Positions 26,943 to 35,964 of a stretch of 64,000 bases of DNA are shown one piece after another. Each line of letters starts with the position of its first letter. Within the stretch, counting starts at the first letter, position 1. The position numbers were made by a program, and so were the translations under genes. The DNA is from Reichenbachiella sp. (GTDB lineage Bacteria; Bacteroidota; Bacteroidia; Cytophagales; Cyclobacteriaceae), in contig NZ_JAWPMM010000001.1 of assembly GCF_033344935.1 (NCBI RefSeq), positions 3,334,001 through 3,398,000 on the forward strand. Direction: 5' to 3'. The notes beneath the pieces were generated by a model. The model was not told the origin of the DNA, searched no databases, and saw only the letters and a program-made list of their open reading frames with translations.

Positions 26943-27949
26943 GCCAATACTTGAGTTACTTTTTGAAGCATATCATCGGTAAAGTTGAGATGTGTAACCA
27001 GTCTAATATCATTTGGCCCAAAAGGCACAGCTAGTAACCCCTTTTTCTTCCAAGCATTGAGTAGTTCACTCACTGATTTGTCTTTGGCAATAGAAACGAT
27101 CACAATATTGGTGCCTGCTGAGACAATGTTTTCTACGTACATTTTATCTTCAAACATATTGGCCAATTGATTGGCTCTTCTGTGGTCATCCTTCAAACGT
27201 TGGACATTATTCTCCAACGCATAGATGCATGCGGCAGCTAAATAACCTGCTTGGCGCATACCTCCTCCGAATACCTTTCTCACTCTTCTAGCTCGAGCTA
27301 TCGCTTCTTTTGACCCTAATAAGGCTGAACCAACAGGGGCACCCAAGCCTTTAGAAAAACATACTGACATCGTATGAAAACATTTACCATGATCGACAGG
27401 GTTCTCTCCTGTCTTCACCAATGCATTAAAAATACGAGCGCCATCTAAATGCATTTTTAGTTTGTTTTCTATGGCGACTTTAGTAATGTCTTTAATCACG
27501 TCCAATGGGAAAACACTTCCACCTCCTTTGTTTACGGTATTCTCTAGAGCTACCATGGATGTACGGGCATAGTGAATATCATCAGGATTAATATTCTCTT
27601 TGACGTCATTGGCTGTGAAGCGCCCTAAATCTCCATGCAATAACTTCATGGATACCATCGAATTGTAAGCCGCACCCCCACCTTCGTAATTATAAATATG
27701 AGCGGTTCTATCGCAAATGATTTCGTCTTGAGGTTGGGTATTTATTCTGATAGCAATTTGGTTGGTCATGGTCCCAGACGGACAAAACAAAGCCGCTTCC
27801 TTACCGAAGTATTTAGCAATTTTGTTTTCCAATATCATGATAGTCGGATCCTCTCCAAAGACATCATCTCCTACCTCTGCAGCCATCATGGCCTCAAGCA
27901 TTTCATCAGATGGTTTGGTTACGGTGTCGCTTCTTAGATCAATCGTCAT
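26939..27949 (-). CDS. Low-specificity L-threonine aldolase
   Basis: A PLP enzyme of 336 residues that splits L-threonine or L-allo-threonine to glycine and acetaldehyde. It opens with the family signature IDLRSDTVTKP. The PLP-binding lysine is in FSKGLGAPVGS near residue 200, and the HLDGARIFNA motif provides the Asp and Arg that hold the cofactor. Length is standard. No threonine operon lies beside it; the next gene upstream is 86 bases away. Confidence 0.93.
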   Translation of the reverse strand: MTIDLRSDTVTKPSDEMLEAMMAAEVGDDVFGEDPTIMILENKIAKYFGKEAALFCPSGTMTNQIAIRINTQPQDEIICDRTAHIYNYEGGGAAYNSMVSMKLLHGDLGRFTANDVKENINPDDIHYARTSMVALENTVNKGGGSVFPLDVIKDITKVAIENKLKMHLDGARIFNALVKTGENPVDHGKCFHTMSVCFSKGLGAPVGSALLGSKEAIARARRVRKVFGGGMRQAGYLAAACIYALENNVQRLKDDHRRANQLANMFEDKMYVENIVSAGTNIVIVSIAKDKSVSELLNAWKKKGLLAVPFGPNDIRLVTHLNFTDDMLQKVTQVLA

Positions 27950-28034
27950 GGTATGAAATTATTCAGTAGTTAAAATTAGAAAGGCTTCAACAAGAGATTA
28001 AATATAACAATCTCAGCTTGCTTTCCTAGAAGAA

Positions 28035-28793
28035 TCAAGAATTCAATCTGTTCAACTCTTGTTGAATGATTTTCTTAACGTCTTCCTGAAATTCTTTGAG
28101 TGTTTCCATAGTGTATTTACTTGGGTCAATGGGCTCATGGATCACTATTCTACACTTCTTACGACGAAAGAAAAATTGACCATCATCTGGAAAAATATGC
28201 CAATTATCTGCAAGCGTCACAGGCACTAAAGACACTCCCGTTTCTATGGCCATTCTAAAAGGGCCTTCTTTGAAAGACTCCATCTGTGGAGGATTGCCAC
28301 TTCTAATACCCCCTTCAGGAAAGATAGTCAATGAGCAATTGGATTTTAGCGCCTCTATACCCTTCTTATAAGTCGCATATCTATCTCTTAATTTGGCCCT
28401 ATCCACTGTGATGTGAAACCTTTTAAAAATTGCGCCCATTAGTGGGACTTTGGCAATGGATACCTTTCCCACAAACTTAAATGGCACAGGCATCACAGGC
28501 ATTATAGCGATATCTAGAAAAGAGAAATGATTAGCACAAAAAATATAGGTTGATTTTTTTTCAACAATACCTTGCTTTGTTACTTCCAACCTTATGCCTA
28601 CCAAAAAGAAAAAAACATAGGCCCAATAGTGATTAACAACCAAAGCCAACTTATCATATTTCAGGATCAAGGCTAATAGAACCACCGGAGTACCCAATAA
28701 AAAGGTAATGGTGAACATGAATCCAGCATAGATCAAATAGATCCGCAACAAGAATAAATTAAAAGTATTTGGTGATTGGTTATTTGAGTTCAT
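28035..28793 (-). CDS. 1-acyl-sn-glycerol-3-phosphate acyltransferase (PlsC-type)
   Basis: A 252-residue membrane-bound acyltransferase in phospholipid synthesis. It has two N-terminal hydrophobic segments (residues about 14-40 and 55-66), the catalytic NHxxxxD motif with His89 and Asp94 in NHFSFLD, and the substrate motif FPEGGIR from residue 158. Close relatives with other acceptors, for example ornithine lipids, cannot be excluded. A minus-strand -7 box TAGGTTTG at 28814-28821 suits its start. It precedes threonine aldolase on the same strand. Confidence 0.9.
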   Translation of the reverse strand: MNSNNQSPNTFNLFLLRIYLIYAGFMFTITFLLGTPVVLLALILKYDKLALVVNHYWAYVFFFLVGIRLEVTKQGIVEKKSTYIFCANHFSFLDIAIMPVMPVPFKFVGKVSIAKVPLMGAIFKRFHITVDRAKLRDRYATYKKGIEALKSNCSLTIFPEGGIRSGNPPQMESFKEGPFRMAIETGVSLVPVTLADNWHIFPDDGQFFFRRKKCRIVIHEPIDPSKYTMETLKEFQEDVKKIIQQELNRLNS

Positions 28794-28850
28794 TCGATAA
28801 AATCAATGGCTGGCAAACCTATTTGATTTGCATAATGATGTGAAAAATTT

Positions 28851-29738
28851 TTATCCTTTATAGCCGAATTTCTTGAGCAAACTATCCTTCTTTCTCCAAT
28901 CAGTCGCCACCTTCACAAAAGTTTCTAAAAACACTTTCTTCCCAAAGAATTTTTCTAATTGCAAACGAGCTTCAGTCCCAACTTTTTTAATGGCCTCTCC
29001 CCCTTTTCCAATGATAATACCTTTTTGAGATTTTCGTTCTACAAAAATCTCCGCACGAAGTCTGATAATCTCTTCGTCTTCTTTGAAAGATTCTATTTCT
29101 ACCTCTGTACTATAAGGAACCTCCTGTTTGTAATTCTTGAAAATTTGTTCTCGAATAATCTCTGAGGCAAAAAACTTTTCTGGCTTATCTGTAAGTGTAT
29201 CACCTGGGAAGTAAGCTGGATGTTCGGGCATGTGATCCAGTATCTTGGCAAACAAAACGTCTACATTTTCTTTTGTCAGTGCAGACACCGTCATGATCTC
29301 CACATCTGGGTAAAGCAAACTCCAATAGTCAATTTTATCTGTCAATCGTGATCCTTTGTTTAGATCCGTTTTATTAATCACGAAAATTACCGGGGTCCCA
29401 CTCGCTATAATTCTTTCCAGTGTTTCTTCATCTTCATGCTTCTCCATGAGTTCGACCACATAGAGCACCAAATCAGCGTCCTCCAAAGAAGCACTAACAA
29501 ATTTCATCATGGATTCTTGCAATGTATATTGAGGCTTCAACAAGCCAGGCGTATCAGAATATACCACTTGAAAATTGTCACCAGTCAGTATCCCCATAAT
29601 GCGATGACGAGTGGTCTGCGCTTTGGATGTAATAATGGAAAGATTGTCCCCGACGAGGGCATTCATCAAGGTAGATTTTCCGACATTCGGCTTACCTACA
29701 ATGCTTACAAAGCCCGATTTGAAATTAGTTTCACTCAT
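28851..29738 (-). CDS. era: GTPase Era
   Basis: Era binds 16S rRNA and helps 30S maturation. From the chosen start the protein is 295 residues: the GTPase domain has GKPNVGKST, the DTPGL box and NKTD, and the C-terminal KH domain has the IIIGKGGEAIKK loop. The ATG at 29738 (MSETNFKSG) is preferred over a start at 29801, since a -7 box TACCTTTG on the minus strand at 29754-29761 lies between the two and would make the longer start untranscribed. Confidence 0.95.
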   Translation of the reverse strand: MSETNFKSGFVSIVGKPNVGKSTLMNALVGDNLSIITSKAQTTRHRIMGILTGDNFQVVYSDTPGLLKPQYTLQESMMKFVSASLEDADLVLYVVELMEKHEDEETLERIIASGTPVIFVINKTDLNKGSRLTDKIDYWSLLYPDVEIMTVSALTKENVDVLFAKILDHMPEHPAYFPGDTLTDKPEKFFASEIIREQIFKNYKQEVPYSTEVEIESFKEDEEIIRLRAEIFVERKSQKGIIIGKGGEAIKKVGTEARLQLEKFFGKKVFLETFVKVATDWRKKDSLLKKFGYKG

Positions 29739-29753
29739 ATTAAAAATAAAGTT

Positions 29754-29761
29754 CAAAGGTA
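29754..29761 (-). promoter_or_regulatory. -7 box TACCTTTG of era
   Basis: An exact TAnnTTTG match on the minus strand, 16 bases before the era ATG. Confidence 0.45.
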
Positions 29762-29861
29762 CTTGTTTTTTAATCAATGGCCGTCTACTTTTGCATCGCA
29801 ATTGAGGGAAAAACGAAGGATTTTATGACTCATTCGTCTCAAAAAGTGCAATAAAATACAT

Positions 29862-29934
<73 letters not shown>

Positions 29935-29940
29935 CTACGC

Positions 29941-29972
29941 AAAGGCTAACATGAAAATGTTGGCCTTTTTTT
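29941..29972 (+). terminator. Terminator after tRNA-fMet
   Basis: AAAGGCTAACAT pairs with ATGTTGGCCTTT around a GAAA loop, followed by a T run; 11 of 12 positions pair strictly and the other is G-U. Confidence 0.85.
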
Positions 29973-30004
29973 ATGTCTCGTTTTGAAAAGCCATAGGAGA
30001 ATCT

Positions 30005-30106
30005 AGGTCGCTGGTTCGACAATTCCATCGCGGCAATTCCATCGCGGGTCAGCTCCCGCTACTACACAAAGGCTAATAATATGAGAATGTTATCCTTCTG
30101 CCTTTT
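30005..30106 (+). pseudogene. tRNA-fMet remnant with a duplicated 14-base insert and the tRNA's 3' flank
   Basis: This stretch repeats the end of the nearby tRNA-fMet gene and its downstream flank in damaged form. It has AGGTC, GGTTCGA and CCCGCTACTAC, and then a decayed copy of the terminator (CAAAGGCTAA...GAGAATGTTATCC). The T loop is broken by two perfect tandem copies of CAATTCCATCGCGG (30020-30033 and 30034-30047); their CATCGCGG matches the start of the real tRNA. No cloverleaf can form. It most likely derives from a second tRNA-fMet copy wrecked by recombination, right beside an IS3 element. Confidence 0.7.
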
Positions 30107-30171
30107 CTATGTAATCCGATTCTGAAAAGAACTGACCCGTCCTAAAATAGGTTGACGGTTTTTAAAAAGAT

Positions 30172-31098
30172 TTAAGTAAAACCTGTGGATTGATATTCAC
30201 AGGTTTTTTCATGTATAAAGTTAGGTGTTTTATAGTTGAGACTTAGATGAGGTCTTTGATTGTTGTAGGTATCTATTGACTCTTTGATCAGTATTTTCAA
30301 TTCTTGGCCAGTATTGCATTTATGAATGAGGAACTCCCCCTTTAGGATACCATTAACTCTTTCTGCTAGTGCATTTTGATAGCAGTCATACCCATCGGTC
30401 ATAGATGGGGTGATTTGATGATTACTAAGCTCAGACTGATAAAGAGTGGAGCAATATTGTAATCCTCTATCGGAATGATGAATAAGCGTTTGGGTTGTTT
30501 TTCTGTTTTTGACAGCAACTTTCAGTGCTTTGACCACGTGTTCAGCACTCATGTCATCACTGAGGTGATAGCCCATAATCTTTCTACTATATGCATCTGT
30601 GACCAAAGAGAGGTAATGGGTTCGCTCCCTACTTTTGATGTAAGTAATATCACTGACAAAAACTTCTTCAGGGCGAATAGCTTTCCGATCCTTCAATAGG
30701 TTGGGGTATTTTCTCAACCAATGCTTACTGTTGGTAGTTTTTGTATAATTCTTCTTTGGCTTGATGAGCAGGTGTTCGGCTCTTAAATAGTTGAACAAAG
30801 CATCTCTACCCACTTTTATGTTTTGCCGGTCAAATTCACCTTTCAATGAATGGTACAGCTTCCGCGTGCCCAGTCGGGGCATTTGCATCCTTACCTTTTG
30901 GACAAGGGGTTTGATCCTGGAGAGTTCTTCTGCTCTTTGCTTAGATCTCTGTATTGATTGATAAACCGCCTGTCTACTAATCCCAAACAGTCGACAGCTA
31001 CGTGAGAGACTCACGTGCTTTTCTTCTCGGATGCGCCAGATTGTTTGGGTAATCCCTTTTTCTGATTGAAGTTCCGTGTTCTTTGTCTGAGATGTCAA
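30172..31098 (-). CDS. IS3-family transposase OrfB (DDE integrase domain)
   Basis: The catalytic half of the transposase, 308 residues in this frame from a TTG. The DDE triad is Asp150 (VSDITY), Asp210 (HHSDRG) and Glu246 (ALAERVNG), with 35 residues between the second Asp and the Glu, exactly as in IS3. The N-terminal helix-turn-helix LSRSCRLFGISRQAVYQ is present. Its frame is offset by +1 from orfA, which it overlaps by 101 bases; a classical -1 frameshift does not join these two, so reinitiation or another mechanism is needed. Confidence 0.93.
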   Translation of the reverse strand: MTSQTKNTELQSEKGITQTIWRIREEKHVSLSRSCRLFGISRQAVYQSIQRSKQRAEELSRIKPLVQKVRMQMPRLGTRKLYHSLKGEFDRQNIKVGRDALFNYLRAEHLLIKPKKNYTKTTNSKHWLRKYPNLLKDRKAIRPEEVFVSDITYIKSRERTHYLSLVTDAYSRKIMGYHLSDDMSAEHVVKALKVAVKNRKTTQTLIHHSDRGLQYCSTLYQSELSNHQITPSMTDGYDCYQNALAERVNGILKGEFLIHKCNTGQELKILIKESIDTYNNQRPHLSLNYKTPNFIHEKTCEYQSTGFT

Positions 31099-31417
31099 TC
31101 ATCATATTAAGAATCTCATTCTTCAATCGCTCATCAGATAATTCACGTTCTAATCGCTTGATCTTCTGTGCTGGTGTCTCTTTTGATTTAGGTGAGGCCA
31201 TAAAGTGTTGCTTCGGGTGACTCCAGTCTAATTTACCATATCTGCGTAACCAAACCAAAACTGTACTCCTTCCTTGTATACCATAAGTTTTTTGGGCTTG
31301 CTTGTAGGTCATTTCGCCTTTTTCCACTTCAGATACAACCGCCAGTTTAAAGCCCATGTTGTAGTCGCGCTGGGTGCGCTTTTTCCCTCCTAAAGAACTG
31401 CGCTTCTCGTCTTTCAT
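30998..31417 (-). CDS. IS3-family transposase OrfA (helix-turn-helix)
   Basis: A 139-residue DNA-binding protein of the IS3 OrfA kind. The helix-turn-helix lies around residues 39-60 (MTYKQAQKTYGIQGRSTVLVW is its recognisable core), followed by a Leu-rich dimerisation helix around residues 86-110. It ends inside the orfB start region. The sequence ISDKEHGTSIRK shortly before its end is the usual OrfA tail. It probably binds the element's terminal repeats. Confidence 0.9.
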   Translation of the reverse strand: MKDEKRSSLGGKKRTQRDYNMGFKLAVVSEVEKGEMTYKQAQKTYGIQGRSTVLVWLRRYGKLDWSHPKQHFMASPKSKETPAQKIKRLERELSDERLKNEILNMMIDISDKEHGTSIRKRDYPNNLAHPRRKARESLT

Positions 31418-31468
31418 AAATAAGTCGTTTTTGTGTCAACTTATTTCAGGACGAGACATACTGACGAT

Positions 31469-31500
31469 AAAAGCCTTTTCGTTTTCTGAAAGGGCTTTTT
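31469..31500 (-). terminator. Terminator of the SSS symporter operon
   Basis: AAAAGCCTTTTC and GAAAGGGCTTTT form a stem; on the minus strand the hairpin starts at the stop codon and is followed by TTTTAT. The stem could also work on the plus strand, where TTTTTT follows. Confidence 0.7.
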
Positions 31501-33185
31501 TATGCCTTAGGTTTTACCAACTGAATCAACAACCCAATCACTATCACTCCTACGCATCCTATCACATTGAACCAGAGGTAACCGATCTCTGTGAAATTAT
31601 ATAATGCAATTACAAGACTCTGCGAAAGAATAGCGCCCCAAAACACAGCCGTACCTTGTACATACTTAAAGAAAAATGCCACGAGGAAAATCCCTAGAAT
31701 ATTACCATAGAAAAGAGATCCCAGAATATTGACCATCTCAATCAAATTCTCTGATTGATGCGCCATAAAAGCAAAGCAAATCGCCAGAACACCCCACGCC
31801 GCAGTTAGAAGTTTAGAAACAAGCATATATTGCTTTTCCGTTCCATTTTGATTGATCAGATTCTTATAAAAATCAATCACAGAGGTCGACGCCAATGCAT
31901 TTAACTCCCCAGAGGTAGACGACATCGCTGCAGAAAATATTACTGCTATTAATAACCCAATAATTCCTTGTGGTAAATAATTGAGAATGAACGTTAGAAA
32001 GACATAATCAGAGTCTTTCAACTTGATGGTAACATCTGTAGACGCAATAAGGTTTTTCATTTCAGCCCTTGAACTATTCACCTGTTCCGCTGTGAATTGG
32101 AGTAGCTCTTGAGCTTCTTTTTGCTCTTCTTTTGAGCCAGACAACAAGGCGTCTTTATAAACCATCGCCGAAGCCTTCCTTTTACCTATCCAATAGTCGT
32201 GATCTTCTGTAATTAAGTCAATGTTCTCGCTTCCTACCTGCTGCTCAACTTTATTCAAACTTTGCTGATTAAAGTGAACTGGTGGCTGATAGAAGATATA
32301 GAATACATAGAGGAGCGCCCCAGTCAGCAGAATGAAAAACTGCATAGGCACTTTCATCACTGCATTGAACATCAAGCCCATTCTGCTTTCAATGGTATTC
32401 TTTCCTCCTAAATATCGCTGCACTTGAGACTGATCAGTTCCGAAATAAGACAAAGCAAGGAACAAGCCTCCAAGAATTCCGGACCAAACGGTATAGCGCT
32501 TTTCAAAATCCAAAGAAAAATCTACCGCGTTCAGCTTATCCAGACTCCCGGCAATATGAAGTGCTTCTGGAAACGTGACAAAGTCAGACAGGTAATGTAC
32601 AATGTAGCCAAAGGCTATAGCCATACCAATCAATATGACTGTCATTTGATGTTTTTGAGTCAGACTCACCGCCTTAGTACCTCCGCTTACTGTGTAAATA
32701 ATTACCAGAACACCCACCAATAGAATCGTCCAGGAAAGGCTCCAACCCAAAATGGTTGACAAAATGATAGCCGGAGCATAAATGGTAATTCCAGCTGCCA
32801 AGCCTCGTTGAACTAAAAATAAAAATGCGCCTAGCAAACGTGTCTTTTTATCAAACCGACTTTCCAAATATTCATAAGCAGTATAGACCTTTAGCTTATA
32901 ATAAATCGGAATGAATACAAACGCCACTATGATCAGAGCGATAGGTAGCCCAAAGTAGTTTTGCACGAAGGCCATACCACTTTCATAGCCTTGACCTGGA
33001 GTAGAAATAAAGGTAATGGCACTGGCTTGAGTAGCCATAACGGACAACCCTATAGTTCCCCACTTCATACTGCTGCCTCCGCGCAGGTATCCATCTATAT
33101 CTTTGGTTCCTAGTGTTTTATAAACACCATAGCCAACAATGAGGCCTAATGTCCCAAAAAGTACTACTAAGTCTAATGTGCTCAT
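31500..33185 (-). CDS. Sodium:solute symporter (SSS family)
   Basis: A 561-residue transporter with about 13-14 membrane spans. The core SSS motif region is MKWGTIGLSVMATQASAITFISTPGQGYESG near residues 41-70, and there is a glycine-rich GGTKAVSLTQ. A hydrophilic insertion at about residues 310-380 with many Glu, Lys and Ser lies between two spans. Solute unknown. The gene overlaps a tiny membrane protein gene (ATGA) and lies in one operon with a PIG-L deacetylase, so a sugar or N-acetylated solute is a reasonable guess, but only inference. Confidence 0.9.
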   Translation of the reverse strand: MSTLDLVVLFGTLGLIVGYGVYKTLGTKDIDGYLRGGSSMKWGTIGLSVMATQASAITFISTPGQGYESGMAFVQNYFGLPIALIIVAFVFIPIYYKLKVYTAYEYLESRFDKKTRLLGAFLFLVQRGLAAGITIYAPAIILSTILGWSLSWTILLVGVLVIIYTVSGGTKAVSLTQKHQMTVILIGMAIAFGYIVHYLSDFVTFPEALHIAGSLDKLNAVDFSLDFEKRYTVWSGILGGLFLALSYFGTDQSQVQRYLGGKNTIESRMGLMFNAVMKVPMQFFILLTGALLYVFYIFYQPPVHFNQQSLNKVEQQVGSENIDLITEDHDYWIGKRKASAMVYKDALLSGSKEEQKEAQELLQFTAEQVNSSRAEMKNLIASTDVTIKLKDSDYVFLTFILNYLPQGIIGLLIAVIFSAAMSSTSGELNALASTSVIDFYKNLINQNGTEKQYMLVSKLLTAAWGVLAICFAFMAHQSENLIEMVNILGSLFYGNILGIFLVAFFFKYVQGTAVFWGAILSQSLVIALYNFTEIGYLWFNVIGCVGVIVIGLLIQLVKPKA

Positions 33186-33301
33186 CTGAAGGAAATGCTA
33201 AACCAGTACAACAATAAAATGACTACTACCAAATTGCCAAATACAAACAAGTACATGGTTTTCCAGTTATTAAAAAATGGAGGTTTGTCTGATGAATCCA
33301 A
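33182..33301 (-). CDS. Small single-span membrane protein linked to the SSS symporter
   Basis: A 39-residue reading frame in the gap between the PIG-L and symporter genes. It has a polar start with DSSDKPPFFNNWKTMY, then one membrane helix (LFVFGNLVVVILLLYWF) and a TGA overlapping the symporter ATG (ATGA). Small subunits of this kind accompany SSS transporters in other bacteria, for example YhdT with PanF. The start is uncertain: TTG at 33301 or the later ATG at 33256, and there is no ATG before it in frame after the upstream TAG. Function as a transporter partner is inference. Confidence 0.6.
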   Translation of the reverse strand: MDSSDKPPFFNNWKTMYLFVFGNLVVVILLLYWFSISFR

Positions 33302-33320
33302 TGGAGTACTGTTTAGATGA

Positions 33321-35801
33321 TTATTCTTTTCCTATTGATATCATATTCGTGAAGATGCGATAAGCACCTGGAACACCAGCAGGGAGTTCTCTAAACCAAG
33401 AATAGCCAGAATAGATATAATAACCTTTTCCATACTTGGCAACTAGCAGTCCTCCATCTTTTGGGTCTTCGCCCGGATCATTGGAGGACAAAATAGCTTC
33501 ATACTGTTCATCCCATTCATTAGGAAAGTAAAGACCTCTTTCCTGCACCCATCCTTCAAAGTCTGCATTAGTGATTTTATTAGGGAAGTTTAAAACTTGA
33601 TGCGCTGGCTTAAGAATTCTAACTTCCGCGCCTTCTACGGTCACCCTATCACGAGACAGTTGTAATGGATAGGGTCCCAAATCTTTAGTAACTAAAGCAT
33701 GAGAAGTGTTGTATTGAACGATCATAGTCCCTCCATTCTTCACATACTCCATCAATTCTTCCTGATAAAACTTTAATCGATCATTTGTATTGTAGGCCCT
33801 AATACCGAGGATCACTGCATCATAATTTTTCATTTTATCTGCGGTAATATCTCCGTTTGATAATTCTGTTACCTGATAGCCGATCTGCTCCAAGCTCGCA
33901 GGAATCTCATCTCCAGAACCCACGATGTAACCTACATTCGTTCCACGTTTTTCCAATTCTACCTTGACAACTTTTGCTTTAGATATTGGAAACAAAGCTT
34001 GAACTGGGATGTGATCATATTCGATACGAACCAAGCTTTTGTTATACGCCTTACCTCCAATATTAGCTAATGCGCTTATTTCACCGCTACTTGCACTAGA
34101 CGGTGGAAATAATTCAAAGGTGAAAGTGGCTTCCGCTCCCTTATCGCTAAGCTCAAATGCATAATTTTCTGGTGTTACTTTCCAGCCTGAAGGAATGTCA
34201 AGAGATACTTGACCTTTTAATCCCGATTTTCCAGCTAATACTTGCACATCCACTTTTTTGGATGCTCCATTGCCAAATACATATACCTTTTCAGAAATAT
34301 TTAGAAACACAGGCGGAGTTACTTCTAAGGGTCGATACGATTCACCATCTACAGGAGAATTCTCTTTGTATATCACAGGAAGCTCATATTCCAATAGCGC
34401 ACCTTCGATTTCGACAGTAGCAATCCAAGACAATGCTGGCGCATTTTCAGGTGTGCCTATCAAATTTTGATCGGCTACTTTGTACATCCCCAAGCTACCT
34501 TCTTCTCTCAACCAATAAGGATCTGAATACACTGCATCCTCGTCCAATAAGTATTTCCTATCCATATTGAATGGTTGATTATTAATTAGTTGTTGATTCA
34601 CATCGAAGCTTTGTACATCTCCTAGCTTGATAGAAACCAATTTCATATCGATTGCTGATCGATTAATAGATTCAACGCTTAGCATCATAGAATCACCTGG
34701 TGTATATGCAAATTGATCAGCTTTTACCTCCATATATAAACCTGTACACGCTTTGATCAAACCCTTGATTTCCTGCTGTTTAATTGTTTTCCAATAGGCA
34801 TCCTTTACTTTTTCTAATTCCTTGTAGGCCTGAACCAAATCAGGAATTATAATCGATGGATTCGTTGGGTCGAAATGCATAAGTGCATTATCCACATGAT
34901 ACCCGACTTTATCTCCTCCCTTCACTCTTTTCCAACTCGTATCTATACCATCAAACATATCAGAGGATCGGTCACCCGCTGTATGATCAAAATATTCAAT
35001 TTGCGTTCCTCTGGACCCGGTAGAGCCAAAACCTTGGCTTTTGTGCATACTTCTACTCAATGAAGCAATTTCAGGGTAAGATTTCCCTAATAATGGATTG
35101 TAGGCTCCTAAATCCAAAGTCATCAAAGAAGCAGTGTCCATTTCAATGCCGGCCCGTCGATAGAAAAATGGATGTGTATTGAATAATAAACGTTTAGGCT
35201 GCCATACACCATATTTTTCAGCAGATGCTGGGTACTGCTTTTTGTCTGCGGCTAATTCAAAAGCTTCTTTGGCCAGAATAGCAGAAGCGGTATGATGTCC
35301 ATGACCACCTAGACCTGTGCCAGGAAATCTGGTAATAATAATGTCAGGTCGATGTTTTCTATACACGCGAACAAAATCCTCTAACACTTGATCCTTATCC
35401 CAAATTTCAAAGGTCTCTTCTGGATTCTTTGAATAGCCAAAATCGTTGGCTCTACTGAAATACTGCTGTCCGCCATCGATCCTTCTGGCTGCCAACAACT
35501 CCTGTGTTCTTATTAATCCCAGTAGTTCTCTAATCTCAGAGCCAATCAAATTTTGTCCCCCATCGCCACGGGTAGCTGATAGATAGGCTGTATTAAATTT
35601 CTTTTCATTCGCCATATAGGCGATTACCCTGGTATTCTCATCATCTGGATGAGCGGCTACATAAAGTACAGAACCAAGCACGTTCAGCTTTTGTAACATC
35701 AGCTGAATCTCTGCAGCATTAGGTTTCTTGGGCTGCTGGGCTTGAATAGAAAAAGAAAGGGTAAATGATAATAGAATTAAGAACAGTCGAATGGTTCGCA
35801 T
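33321..35801 (-). CDS. PIG-L family deacetylase, exported, with C-terminal amidotransferase-like domain
   Basis: An 826-residue exported protein (signal peptide ending SIQAQ). The N-terminal third is a PIG-L/LmbE zinc deacetylase with HPDDE at residues 51-55 and the later zinc His in GGHGHHTAS. The middle is beta-rich. The C-terminal 180 residues look like a glutamine-amidotransferase-like Rossmann domain (YDAVILGIRAYNTNDRL, GGTMIVQYN) without an obvious catalytic triad. Likely removes N-acetyl groups from an external sugar; the SSS symporter and its small partner follow in the same operon and could import the product. Confidence 0.85.
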   Translation of the reverse strand: MRTIRLFLILLSFTLSFSIQAQQPKKPNAAEIQLMLQKLNVLGSVLYVAAHPDDENTRVIAYMANEKKFNTAYLSATRGDGGQNLIGSEIRELLGLIRTQELLAARRIDGGQQYFSRANDFGYSKNPEETFEIWDKDQVLEDFVRVYRKHRPDIIITRFPGTGLGGHGHHTASAILAKEAFELAADKKQYPASAEKYGVWQPKRLLFNTHPFFYRRAGIEMDTASLMTLDLGAYNPLLGKSYPEIASLSRSMHKSQGFGSTGSRGTQIEYFDHTAGDRSSDMFDGIDTSWKRVKGGDKVGYHVDNALMHFDPTNPSIIIPDLVQAYKELEKVKDAYWKTIKQQEIKGLIKACTGLYMEVKADQFAYTPGDSMMLSVESINRSAIDMKLVSIKLGDVQSFDVNQQLINNQPFNMDRKYLLDEDAVYSDPYWLREEGSLGMYKVADQNLIGTPENAPALSWIATVEIEGALLEYELPVIYKENSPVDGESYRPLEVTPPVFLNISEKVYVFGNGASKKVDVQVLAGKSGLKGQVSLDIPSGWKVTPENYAFELSDKGAEATFTFELFPPSSASSGEISALANIGGKAYNKSLVRIEYDHIPVQALFPISKAKVVKVELEKRGTNVGYIVGSGDEIPASLEQIGYQVTELSNGDITADKMKNYDAVILGIRAYNTNDRLKFYQEELMEYVKNGGTMIVQYNTSHALVTKDLGPYPLQLSRDRVTVEGAEVRILKPAHQVLNFPNKITNADFEGWVQERGLYFPNEWDEQYEAILSSNDPGEDPKDGGLLVAKYGKGYYIYSGYSWFRELPAGVPGAYRIFTNMISIGKE

Positions 35802-35910
35802 ATTAGAATTATAAAATTTCCAACAATGATAGTTGGCCAGTCATTAATAAAAAAACAATAAGTGCTAAACGGTAATATCTGTTTTGAGTTATGAACAATT
35901 AAAAACACAA

Positions 35911-35935
35911 GAGGCCTACCCATGGGGCAGACCTC
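35911..35935 (-). terminator. Terminator of the lipoprotein gene at 35965
   Basis: GAGG.CT.CCC and GGG..AG.CCTC pair imperfectly; on the minus strand the hairpin is followed by a T-rich stretch. Confidence 0.5.
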
Positions 35936-35964
35936 TATCCTACTTTAACCTAAACTTATTACCC

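Larger units (their letters stand above)
30133..31458 (-). mobile_element. IS3-family insertion sequence, about 1326 bp
   Basis: The element carries orfA and orfB on the minus strand between imperfect terminal inverted repeats at 30133-30156 and 31435-31458. The repeats agree in roughly four of five positions over 24 bases and share GTCCT.AAATA.GTTGAC; both ends are TG...CA as in IS3. Flanking bases do not show a 3-4 base target duplication. Both reading frames are intact, so it may still be mobile. It lies between the tRNA-fMet remnant and the SSS symporter operon terminator. Confidence 0.9.
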
